DNA of 31,332 bases from JAJZJT01 sp049964655 (GTDB lineage: Bacteria > Actinomycetota > Acidimicrobiia > Acidimicrobiales > RAAP-2), in NCBI GenBank assembly GCA_049964655.1, contig JBMFXC010000023.1, positions 1-31,332 on the forward strand. The letters run 5' to 3'. This document shows positions 15,412 to 21,895 of this stretch, in pieces (positions within the stretch are counted from its first letter, which is position 1; every line of letters begins with the position of its first letter). Made by a program: the position numbers and the translations under genes. The notes under the pieces are model-generated. The model made no database searches. It was not told where the DNA came from and saw only the letters and a program-made list of their open reading frames with translations.

Positions 15412-16712
15412 TCAACCGAGCGGCATCGACACCGGGGCAAGTCCCAGGTGGTCCCACGCCCGTGGCGCCGCCACGCGACCACGCGGGGTGCGCAAGACGA
15501 GCCCCTGGCGGACCAGGAACGGTTCGTAGGCGTCTTCGACGGTCGCCGGCTCCTCGCCGACGCACTGGGCAAGCGTCACCAGCCCGACTGGCCGGCCACC
15601 GAACCGCCGACAGAGGACGTCGAGGATCGCTCGGTCGATCTTGTCGAGGCCGAGCTCGTCCACCCCGAAGAGGTCGAGACCGGCTCGTGCCGTCTCCGCC
15701 GTGATCACACCGTCGGCTCGTACCTCGACGAAGTCGCGCACGCGTCGGAGCAGGCGGTTGGCGATCCGCGGCGTGCCCCGCGACCGAGCAGCGACGTGCC
15801 GGGCGCCGGGTGTGTCGATGGGGACGCCCAAGATGTCGGCCGACCGGAGCACGATCGCCTCGAGCTCGGGGACCTCGTAGTAGTCCATCCGGCCGACGAA
15901 GCCGAACCGGTCCCGCAGCGGACCGGTCACCAGGCCGGTACGGGTGGTGGCACCCACCAGGGTGAACCGGGGGAGATCGAGGCGGATGCTGCGGGCCGTC
16001 GGGCCCTTGCCGATCACCAGATCGAGCTTCCCGTCCTCCATCGCCGGGTAGAGGATCTCTTCGACGGCCCGGTTCAGCCGGTGGATCTCGTCGATGAAGA
16101 GGACGTCACCATCCTGCAGGTCGGTGAGCAACGCGGCCAAGTCCCCCGCCCGGACCAGCGCCGGTCCCGACGTGACCCGGAGGCCGACACCCATCTCGGC
16201 GGCCACGATCCCGGCCAACGACGTCTTGCCCAGACCGGGCGGGCCGGCAAAGAGGAGGTGGTCGACTGGTTGACCGCGACGCCGAGCTGCCTCCACCACG
16301 ATGGCGAGATGCTCGGTGAGCTGCTGCTGGCCCACGAACTCGGCCAGGGACCGCGGCCGGAGGCCCGCTTCGTCGAGCTCCTCGGTCTCACCGGCGCTCG
16401 GGTCGACCGTTCTCGCCAGCCCGGGGACCCCTGCCGGTGCTCCTGTGACCCCGTCCGTGGAGACCCCGTCGGTGGCACCTGGTCGAGTGCCCGCTGGACC
16501 CGGGCCCCCGGNNNNNNNNNNNNNNNNNNNNNNNNNNNNNNNNNNNNNNNNNNNNNNNNNNNNNNNNNNNNNNNNNNNNNNNNNNNNNNNNNNNNNNNNN
16601 NNNNNNNNNNNGTGGAGACCCCGTCGGTGGCACCTGGTCGAGTGCCCGCTGGACCCGGGCCCCCGGGTCCCAGCACCTCGCGTCCCAACACCTCGCGCCG
16701 GGCGGAGGTCAC
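15412..16712 (-). CDS. ruvB: Holliday junction branch-migration ATPase RuvB, interrupted by an assembly gap
   Basis: Motor of the RuvABC resolvasome. Most of the protein is encoded left of the gap: Walker A GPPGLGKT, Walker B LFIDEIH, GATTRTG with the arginine finger, RGTPRIANRLLRRVRDF (sensor 2) and a C-terminal winged helix. Right of the gap, a GTG at 16712 overlaps the ruvA stop (GTGA) and opens a frame MTSARREVLGREVLG. As written, the two parts are out of frame. If the 100 Ns and one copy of the 55-bp flank duplicated on both sides are removed, the frames join into 381 codons with no stop; Walker A is then at 105-112 and Walker B at 153-159. The roughly 60-residue Gly/Pro/Thr-rich N-terminal extension is longer than usual for RuvB. 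Confidence 0.93.
16457..16511. repeat. 55-bp direct duplicate, left flank of assembly gap
   Basis: This 55-base sequence is identical to 16612-16666 on the other side of the Ns. It abuts the gap directly. It is most simply an unmerged overlap between two contig ends rather than a biological repeat. Confidence 0.9.
16512..16611. other. Assembly gap (100 N) inside ruvB
   Basis: Exactly 100 Ns, a common placeholder for unknown gap length. Removing the Ns with one flank duplicate (155 bases in total) restores the ruvB frame. Confidence 0.99.
16612..16666. repeat. 55-bp direct duplicate, right flank of assembly gap
   Basis: Identical to 16457-16511. It is followed at once by a 15-bp tandem repeat at 16667-16696. 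Confidence 0.9.
16667..16696. repeat. 15-bp tandem repeat near the ruvB start
   Basis: Two units with one mismatch (GTCCCAGCACCTCGC and GTCCCAACACCTCGC). In frame they encode the REVLG-REVLG sequence of the RuvB N-terminal extension. Confidence 0.85.
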
Positions 16713-17347
16713 CGGCTCCGTGCCAGAGCTCGTAAGGCGCCACGCACTAGCGCTTCGACGCTGGTGGCGTCGGGGGCCGCTTCGAGGGCCGGCTCCACCT
16801 CGTCCGTCCCGTAGCCGAGCTCAACCAGCGCAGCCATCGCGTCGTCACGGAGCGATGGCCCCTTGATCGGGGTTGCCGGCTGGCCGCCGTCGACCAGCTC
16901 CGGAACCACGAGCCGTGCTTCGAGCTCGAGCAGCAGTCGAGCGGCCGTCTTCTTCCCGACGCCTGGCACCCGACACAGCGTACTGGCGTCCTGCGCGGCC
17001 ACTGCCGTCGAAAGCTCTGCCGGTGACAGGACCGACAGGACGGCCAGCGCCAGTGCCGGCCCGACGCCGTGCGCACCGAGCAGCGACTCGAAGCAGCGGC
17101 GCTCGTCGGCGTTGCGGAAGCCGTAGAGGACGATCGCATCGTCGCGTACGTGCGTGTGCACGTAGAGGAACGTCTCTCCCCGGCGTCCCACTCCACTGCC
17201 ATCACCTCGAGGGACGCCACCGCCAGCAGCGAGCTCGGCGGCTGTCTGCGGGGTGACCTGGACCCGGTAGCCGACTCCGCCGACCTCGACCACCACCTCA
17301 CCGGAGGACGGCAGGTCGACGACCGCACCGCGCAAGGTACCGATCAC
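16709..17347 (-). CDS. ruvA: Holliday junction DNA helicase subunit RuvA
   Basis: Binds four-way junctions and loads RuvB. 212 residues from GTG at 17347, overlapping the ruvC stop as GTGA. The OB-fold domain starts MIGTLRGAVVDL and contains GGVGYRVQVTP. The helix-hairpin-helix pair follows, with LLGAHGVGPALALAVLS (about 88-105) and RVPGVGKKTAARLLLELE (about 129-146). The C-terminal RuvB-binding domain (LRDDAMAALVELGYG) is complete. A Gly/Arg-rich insert (GGGVPRGDGSGVGRRGE, about 42-58) lengthens the OB-fold. Tight overlaps on both sides make ruvC-ruvA-ruvB one translational unit. Confidence 0.96.
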   Translation of the reverse strand: MIGTLRGAVVDLPSSGEVVVEVGGVGYRVQVTPQTAAELAAGGGVPRGDGSGVGRRGETFLYVHTHVRDDAIVLYGFRNADERRCFESLLGAHGVGPALALAVLSVLSPAELSTAVAAQDASTLCRVPGVGKKTAARLLLELEARLVVPELVDGGQPATPIKGPSLRDDAMAALVELGYGTDEVEPALEAAPDATSVEALVRGALRALARSR

Positions 17348-17913
17348 CGGGCACCGGGCCTGACCGACCGCCCACTGGGCACCGCCGCCGTGCCAGTGCC
17401 GGGGCGGGCCGTGCCGGTCGACGCGGCGGCGACGGCCCGGCGAAGCGGCTCGGTGGTCAGGTGGCAGACGGCGAGCGCCAACGCGTCGGCGACGTCAGGC
17501 GGGCGCGGCGGCGATGCCAGGTGGAGCACCGCCGCCACCATCTGCTGGACCTGTGCCTTGGTGGCGCCGCCGAAACCGACGAGCGCCTGCTTTACCTCGT
17601 TGGCCGTGTACTGGACGACCGGCACCCCGGCAGCAGCCGCAGCGAGCAGGGCGACCCCGGCTGCCTGCCCGGTGGCCATCGCCGTCCGGGCGTTCACCTG
17701 GAAGAAGACCCGTTCGACCACCACCGTGCGTGGCCGGTGCTCCTCGACCAGGGCCACCAGCTCGCGCCACAAGGTGTGCAGTCGGTCCGGCAGCGCCACC
17801 TCGGGCGGTGTGGCCACCACCCCCCCGGCCACCGGGCGCAGCTCAGCTCCGTCTCGCTCGACCACGCCGTAACCGCACCGGGAGAGTCCGGGGTCGATGC
17901 CCAGAACGAACAT
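17344..17913 (-). CDS. ruvC: Crossover junction endodeoxyribonuclease RuvC
   Basis: Metal-dependent nuclease that resolves Holliday junctions. 189 residues from ATG at 17913 (MFVLGIDPGLSRCGYG). The RNase H-like active site is complete: the Asp in GIDPG, the Glu in VVVERVFF, and two Asp in PPDVADALALAVCH. The KQALVGFGGATKAQVQ segment is also typical. A TTG six codons upstream would extend the frame but is unlikely. The ATG lacks a ribosome site and lies 7 bases after TATCCT, suggesting a leaderless transcript and a promoter for the ruvCAB unit within the short gap after the yebC-like gene. The C-terminal 25 residues are Gly/Thr/Arg-rich and probably disordered. Confidence 0.95.
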   Translation of the reverse strand: MFVLGIDPGLSRCGYGVVERDGAELRPVAGGVVATPPEVALPDRLHTLWRELVALVEEHRPRTVVVERVFFQVNARTAMATGQAAGVALLAAAAAGVPVVQYTANEVKQALVGFGGATKAQVQQMVAAVLHLASPPRPPDVADALALAVCHLTTEPLRRAVAAASTGTARPGTGTAAVPSGRSVRPGAR

Positions 17914-17920
17914 GCGTTCG

Positions 17921-17926
17921 AGGATA
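17921..17926 (-). promoter_or_regulatory. Candidate -10 element (TATCCT) of a leaderless ruvC transcript
   Basis: TATCCT on the minus strand ends 7 bases before the ruvC ATG, the spacing expected if transcription starts at the start codon. No -35 is recognised. Confidence 0.45.
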
Positions 17927-17984
17927 CTCAACGGCGACAGCCCGGGGGTGGACCTACCGTGCCGGGCACCGCCGACGGCAGCGG

Positions 17985-18734
17985 TCAGCCGTCGTAGGCC
18001 GCCAGCACTGCGTCAGGGATGTCATAGTTGGCATACACGTTCTGGACGTCGTCGTGATCGTCGAGCGCCTCGATCAGGCGGAGAACGCGTTTGGCCGCGG
18101 CTTCGTCCTCGATCGCCACGGTGGTGGTCGGGACCATCACCAGCTCGGCCGTACCCGGTTCGAGACCGGCTGCTTCGAGCGCGGCGCGCACGGCCATGAG
18201 CTCGGCGGGCTCTGTGGTCACCATCCAACGGTCCCCGTCGTCGGCAAGGTCCTCGGCACCGGCCTCCATGGCCACCTCCATGACGCGTTCCTCGTCCGCC
18301 CCCCGGGGGACGGCGACGGTCCCCTTCCGTTCGAACTGCCAACTGACGGCGCCGGGCTCGGCCATCGACCCGCCCGACTTGTTGAACAGATTGCGGATCT
18401 CAGCCCCCGTGCGGTTCCGGTTGTCCGAGAGGCACTCGACGATCACGGCGACCCCGTCCGGCCCGTACCCCTCGTACGAGATGGGCTCGTAGCGCACACC
18501 TTCGAGCTCGCCAGAGCCGCGCTTGATCGCCCGTTCGATGGTGTCGATCGGCACCGAGGCGTCACGGGCCTTGGCGTACATCGTCCGCAGGGTGGCGTTG
18601 GCCGACAGGTCGCTCCCACCCTCGCGGGCAGCCACTTCGACCTGGCGGATGATCTTGGCGAACACCTTCGCCCGGGCGGCGTCCTGGGCACCCTTGCGGT
18701 ACTTGGTCGTCGCCCACTTCGAATGTCCCGACAT
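17985..18734 (-). CDS. YebC/PmpR-family (TACO1-like) protein
   Basis: 249 residues, the usual family length, starting MSGHSKWATTKYRKGAQDA as YebC proteins do. Family blocks such as GGSDLSANATLRT, PIDTIERAIKRGSGE, YEGYGPDGVAVIVECLSDNRNRT and GAVSWQF are all present. The family was long described as transcriptional regulators; relatives are also linked to translation of proline-rich stretches, so the function should not be read as strictly DNA-binding. The ATG at 18734 has a good ribosome site (AGAGGA about 9 bases upstream). It lies between pdxT and ruvC, the order also found in mycobacteria and many other bacteria. Confidence 0.95.
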   Translation of the reverse strand: MSGHSKWATTKYRKGAQDAARAKVFAKIIRQVEVAAREGGSDLSANATLRTMYAKARDASVPIDTIERAIKRGSGELEGVRYEPISYEGYGPDGVAVIVECLSDNRNRTGAEIRNLFNKSGGSMAEPGAVSWQFERKGTVAVPRGADEERVMEVAMEAGAEDLADDGDRWMVTTEPAELMAVRAALEAAGLEPGTAELVMVPTTTVAIEDEAAAKRVLRLIEALDDHDDVQNVYANYDIPDAVLAAYDG

Positions 18735-18818
18735 CGGTTGGTTCCTCTCTGCTCCTCCCGGGAGCCGCCGCCGGCAGCGAGACCGCCAGCCGGCTGCGCC
18801 ATCCCGGTGAGCCCGGAC

Positions 18819-19424
18819 TCAGGCCCCCTTGGCCATCTCGACAAAGTAGCGATGCACCCGGGTGTCCGTGGTCAGCTCCGGATGGAACGAGCTGACCAGC
18901 ACGCTCCCCTGCCGGCACAGGACCGGGCTCCCGGGGCCCACCACCGAGCCCGAGAGACCCGTCGGGAGACGGGCCAGGACGTCGACACCTGCTCCAGCCC
19001 GCTCGACGAGCGGTGCCCGGATAAAGACGGCGTGCAGCGAAGGCGGTCCCAGCGCGTCGACCTCCAGGTCGCACTCGAAGGACGCCGCCTGGCTGCCGAA
19101 CCCGTTGCGTCGGACCTCGAGGTCGATGCCGCCGAAGTGGGCCTGGTCGGGACGCCCGTCGCTGACCTTGCCGGCCAGGAGGATCATCCCCGCGCACGTG
19201 CCGAAGACGGCCGTGCCGGCGTCGAGCACGTCGCCCACCGGCCCGAGAAGCCCCGACGAGGCGAGGAGCAGCGACAGCGTCGTCGACTCACCTCCCGGCA
19301 GCACCAGGCCCTTCACGCCGGCGAGGTCGGCCGGTTCGAGGACCGGACGCGCCGGTTCACCGAGGTGCTCGAGCGCACGCAGGTGCTCCCGGACGTCGCC
19401 CTGGAGGGCGAGCACGCCGATCAC
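18819..19424 (-). CDS. pdxT: Pyridoxal 5'-phosphate synthase glutaminase subunit PdxT
   Basis: Class I glutaminase that releases ammonia from glutamine for PdxS. 201 residues from GTG at 19424 (MIGVLALQGDVREH), the usual PdxT start. The catalytic triad is visible: Cys77 in GTCAGM, and His181 and Glu183 in FHPEL. The GGEST loop is at 44-48. It begins 45 bases after the pdxS stop without a clear ribosome site, so it probably depends on the pdxS transcript. Together PdxS and PdxT make vitamin B6 coenzyme directly from ribose 5-phosphate, glyceraldehyde 3-phosphate and ammonia. Confidence 0.95.
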   Translation of the reverse strand: MIGVLALQGDVREHLRALEHLGEPARPVLEPADLAGVKGLVLPGGESTTLSLLLASSGLLGPVGDVLDAGTAVFGTCAGMILLAGKVSDGRPDQAHFGGIDLEVRRNGFGSQAASFECDLEVDALGPPSLHAVFIRAPLVERAGAGVDVLARLPTGLSGSVVGPGSPVLCRQGSVLVSSFHPELTTDTRVHRYFVEMAKGA

Positions 19425-19469
19425 GACGACGGCACCACGCGGCGGCCCAGCTCCGGCCCGGTGGTCAGC

Positions 19470-20390
19470 TCACCACCCGCGTTCGGCCAGCCGCACGTCC
19501 AGTGCCGCGACCTCCTGGCCCGGCATGGCCGAGCCAAGGCCCGTGGACACCTTTGCCACCAGCGCGGCATCCGCGAAGTGCGCGGTCGCCTCCACGATCG
19601 CCCGAGCCCGACGGGCTGGGTCCTCGCTCTTGAAGATGCCCGAGCCGACGAAGACCGCCTCCGCGCCGAGCTGCATGACGAGCGACGCGTCGGCTGGGGT
19701 GGCGATCCCCCCGGCACAGAACAACGGGACCGGCAGCCGCCCCGTTTCGGCGAGCTCCTGCACCAGCCCGATCGGTGCGGCGAGCTCCTTGGCCCAGGCG
19801 TAGCGTTCTGCCGGGTCGGCCTGGGTGATGCGCCGGATGTCGCCGAGGATGGATCGCAGGTGGCGGACAGCCTCGACGATGTTGCCGGTACCCGCCTCGC
19901 CCTTCGAGCGGATCATCGCCGCACCCTCCGAGATGCGGCGCAGTGCCTCTCCGAGGTTGGTCGCCCCGCACACGAACGGCACGGTGAACGGCCACTTGTC
20001 GATATGGTGCGCCTCGTCGGCCGGCGTGAGCACCTCGCTCTCGTCGATGTAGTCGACGCCGAGGGCGGCCAGCACCTGCGCTTCGGCGAAGTGGCCGATG
20101 CGCGCCTTGGCCATCACCGGGATCGTCACCGCCGCCTTGATCCCCTCGATGAGCGCGGGGTCGCTCATCCGAGCCACCCCGCCGTCGCGGCGGATGTCGG
20201 CCGGGACGCGCTCGAGCGCCATCACGGCCACCGCGCCGGCATCTTCGGCCACCTTGGCCTGCCCGGCGTCGACGACGTCCATGATGACGCCTCCTCGCAG
20301 CATCTCCGCCAGACCCCGCTTGACGGTGAACGTCCCCGTGACCGGGGGCGTCCCGTCCGATGCACTGGCGTTCGGCACAGGAGTCGTCAT
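19470..20390 (-). CDS. pdxS: Pyridoxal 5'-phosphate synthase lyase subunit PdxS
   Basis: TIM-barrel synthase subunit of 306 residues. After a short variable N-terminus (1-20) come VKRGLAEMLRGGVIMDVV with Asp38, the first catalytic lysine Lys95 in PVMAKARIGH, and the second, Lys163, in RSKGEAGTGN. The C-terminal GSGIFKSEDP and the tail ending LAERGW are as in other PdxS proteins. The ATG at 20390 has no ribosome site; it stands 6 bases after TAAGCT on the minus strand, which fits a leaderless transcript starting a pdxS-pdxT operon. Confidence 0.97.
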   Translation of the reverse strand: MTTPVPNASASDGTPPVTGTFTVKRGLAEMLRGGVIMDVVDAGQAKVAEDAGAVAVMALERVPADIRRDGGVARMSDPALIEGIKAAVTIPVMAKARIGHFAEAQVLAALGVDYIDESEVLTPADEAHHIDKWPFTVPFVCGATNLGEALRRISEGAAMIRSKGEAGTGNIVEAVRHLRSILGDIRRITQADPAERYAWAKELAAPIGLVQELAETGRLPVPLFCAGGIATPADASLVMQLGAEAVFVGSGIFKSEDPARRARAIVEATAHFADAALVAKVSTGLGSAMPGQEVAALDVRLAERGW

Positions 20391-20396
20391 GGTCGA

Positions 20397-20402
20397 AGCT
20401 TA
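20397..20402 (-). promoter_or_regulatory. Candidate -10 element (TAAGCT) of a leaderless pdxS transcript
   Basis: TAAGCT on the minus strand is followed by 6 bases and then the pdxS ATG. The same arrangement precedes rel and marR. No clear -35 is seen. Confidence 0.5.
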
Positions 20403-20535
20403 CTGTCGCACCAGCTGGCCTTCGATCGGCCCGGGACAGCCGGCTCGTATCGAACCGCCGACAGCCCAAGGCGCCCCCGACCGGACCACAGCCACCGGTG
20501 GCAGGGTCCGAGCCGGGGGAGCCACGAGCCGTAGG

Positions 20536-21117
20536 TCACTGCTGCAGGACGGCCTCGGCCTCGATCTCGATGGTGACGCGCTTGGCCACGACCAGGCCGC
20601 CGGCCTCCATGACCGCCCCGAAGGAGACCCCGTAATCCTCACGGTCGATCTCGGTCGTGGCGCTGAACCCGACCCGGTGGTTGCCGTAGGGGTCCTTCAC
20701 GACACCCTCGAGCGTCGTGTCGAGCACGACCGTCCGGGTGACGCCGCGGATGGTCAGCTCGCCTTCGACGTCCCAACGCCCCTTGCCCGTCGGTCGGACG
20801 GCCGTGCTCTGGAACGTCCACGTCGGATGGTTCGCCACGTCGAAGAAGTCGCTCGTCCGCAGGTGGTCGTCACGAGCCTCGTCGCGGGTGTCCACACTGC
20901 TGGCGTCGATGGTCACCCGCACCGACGACTGCGTCGGGTCCTCGGCGACGACCAGCGTCCCCTCGAACCCGGTGAAGCGACCGCGCACCTTCGAAACGGC
21001 CATGTGGCGCACCGAGAAACCCACATGGGTGTGGGATTGGTCGAGTGCGTACGTCCCGACCGCCGGCAGCTCCACACCGTCGACCACCCTGCTCGTGACT
21101 TCTGTCCCGTCAACCAT
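20536..21117 (-). CDS. YceI-family lipocalin-like protein
   Basis: 193 residues with the YceI beta-barrel pattern: YALDQSHTHVGFSVRHMAVSK near the start, RGRFTGFEGTL, VDTRDEARDDHLRTSDFFD in the middle, and GELTIRGVTRTVVLD and EIDREDYGV towards the end. Members bind long hydrophobic ligands such as polyisoprenoids. No signal peptide is visible, so this copy is probably cytosolic. Two close ATGs exist; the one at 21117 is used because GAGGAGG lies 6 bases upstream of it but directly against the other (21123). A good promoter (TTGCAT, 17 bases, TAGAGT) lies about 100 bases upstream, overlapped by MarR-type operator-like sites, so the divergent marR gene probably controls it. The natural ligand is unknown. 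Confidence 0.9.
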   Translation of the reverse strand: MVDGTEVTSRVVDGVELPAVGTYALDQSHTHVGFSVRHMAVSKVRGRFTGFEGTLVVAEDPTQSSVRVTIDASSVDTRDEARDDHLRTSDFFDVANHPTWTFQSTAVRPTGKGRWDVEGELTIRGVTRTVVLDTTLEGVVKDPYGNHRVGFSATTEIDREDYGVSFGAVMEAGGLVVAKRVTIEIEAEAVLQQ

Positions 21118-21200
21118 CGTCATCCTCCTCTTGTCTGCTCCTGTCCCGGCGGGGCGCCGGCAGGCGCACCGCCGGGCACCTCTCGGGCCGGAAGTGCTAC

Positions 21201-21213
21201 TTGCTTTCGCAAC
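21201..21213. promoter_or_regulatory. Operator-like site 1, TTGC-N4-GCAAC
   Basis: TTGCTTTCGCAAC has inverted TTGC/GCAA arms around 4 bases. Reading on the minus strand, it lies just downstream of the yceI -10 element, where a bound repressor would block transcription. A second copy starts 31 bases further right. Confidence 0.6.
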
Positions 21214-21214
21214 T

Positions 21215-21243
21215 ACTCTACCGGAGTAACATTGCGTATGCAA
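21215..21243 (-). promoter_or_regulatory. Predicted yceI promoter (TTGCAT-17-TAGAGT)
   Basis: On the minus strand TTGCAT (21243-21238) and TAGAGT (21220-21215) are separated by 17 bases, the ideal spacing. The -35 lies inside operator-like site 2, and the -10 is in a small palindrome (TACTC-TACCG-GAGTA, 21214-21228). Confidence 0.6.
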
Positions 21244-21244
21244 C
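21232..21244. promoter_or_regulatory. Operator-like site 2, TTGC-N4-GCAAC
   Basis: TTGCGTATGCAAC is near-palindromic and matches site 1 in arms and in the following CTA. The two sites are 31 bases apart, about three helical turns, and this one overlaps the yceI -35. Confidence 0.6.
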
Positions 21245-21261
21245 TATCCCTCTGGGCTGGG

Positions 21262-21267
21262 TACACT
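21262..21267 (+). promoter_or_regulatory. Candidate -10 element (TACACT) of a leaderless marR transcript
   Basis: TACACT on the plus strand ends 6 bases before the marR ATG. The start codon has no ribosome site, consistent with a leaderless mRNA. Confidence 0.5.
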
Positions 21268-21273
21268 TGACCT

Positions 21274-21864
21274 ATGGCCGACCCAGGAACCACGGTGCGC
21301 CGACGGGCCACCGGCCCCGCCGTCACCGGAGCCGAGGAGCCGGCACGCACCGACCGTGAGCGCGAGCGCTGCGGCGGGTACGTCGACCGTGTGACCACCG
21401 CCGGCCTCCTCTTCGAGGCAGCCAGCGGGCTCCGGCGCCTCGTCGAGCACCGGCTCGCCGTTCAGTCGGGTGCCTCCAACCAAGCGCTCGACGTGTTGGT
21501 CCGCCTGTCGCGGACGCCGGGCGGGCGCCTGCGGATGAGCGAGCTGGCCGACCAGATCTCCCTCACCCGCAGCGGGCTCACCCGGGCCGTCGACCGGCTC
21601 GAGCAACGTGGCCTGGTCGAGCGGGCGTCGTGCCCCGAGGACGGCCGGGGGGCCTTCGCCGTGCTCACGCCCACCGGCGCCCGGCTGATGTCCGAGGCCC
21701 TCCCTTCTCACGCCGCACAGCTCGACGAGGTGTTCGCCGGACTGTTCACTGCCGAGGAGGAGCAGACGCTCACCACGCTCCTTCGTCGCCTACGCGACCA
21801 CGTCCACACGGTTCCGCCCGACACTGGCCCGCCCGACACTGGCCCGCCCGACGACCCCGCCTAG
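21274..21864 (+). CDS. MarR-family winged-helix transcriptional regulator
   Basis: The only plus-strand gene in the window. 196 residues: a charged, probably disordered start (1-38), a dimerisation helix (about 40-62), a winged helix-turn-helix (about 70-140) with RMSELADQISLTRSGLTRAVDRLEQRGLVER (recognition helix near 97-110), the wing CPEDGRGAFAVLT, and C-terminal dimer helices (about 145-178). Cys33 and Cys120 are the only cysteines; a redox-sensing role is possible but unproven. The last residues are PPDTG repeats from a 15-bp tandem repeat. MarR proteins usually repress the divergent gene and themselves until a small ligand binds; here the shared region with yceI carries two matching TTGC-N4-GCAAC sites. 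The ligand is unknown. Confidence 0.92.
   Translation: MADPGTTVRRRATGPAVTGAEEPARTDRERERCGGYVDRVTTAGLLFEAASGLRRLVEHRLAVQSGASNQALDVLVRLSRTPGGRLRMSELADQISLTRSGLTRAVDRLEQRGLVERASCPEDGRGAFAVLTPTGARLMSEALPSHAAQLDEVFAGLFTAEEEQTLTTLLRRLRDHVHTVPPDTGPPDTGPPDDPA
21815..21852. repeat. 15-bp tandem repeat at the marR 3' end
   Basis: CGCCCGACACTGGCC at 21815-21829 and 21830-21844 with a partial third copy. It is in frame and encodes PPDTG repeats. Confidence 0.88.
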
Positions 21865-21895
21865 CCGGCGAGGCGACGAGCGGATCGCCAGACCC

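Noticed and set aside
16457..16666. True 55-bp biological direct repeat or insertion target duplication
   Set aside because: The copies abut an N placeholder exactly, and merging them restores the ruvB frame and its overlap with ruvA, so an assembly overlap is simpler.
14320..16866. Long plus-strand open frame over queA and ruvB
   Set aside because: Shadow of recognised genes; it also runs through the N gap.
17514..20534. Plus-strand open frame of about 1000 codons across ruvC, yebC-like, pdxT and pdxS
   Set aside because: It is opposite four well-supported genes, has no family motifs, and reflects the low stop-codon rate of GC-rich DNA.
20391..20535. Small gene or riboswitch between pdxS and yceI
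   Set aside because: No start with a ribosome site, no conserved coding pattern and no recognisable riboswitch fold; only the pdxS -10-like element was kept.
21865..21895. Bidirectional terminator between marR and the M48-like gene
   Set aside because: Only a weak 5-bp inverted repeat (GGCGA/TCGCC) with a long loop and no T-run; not strong enough to annotate.
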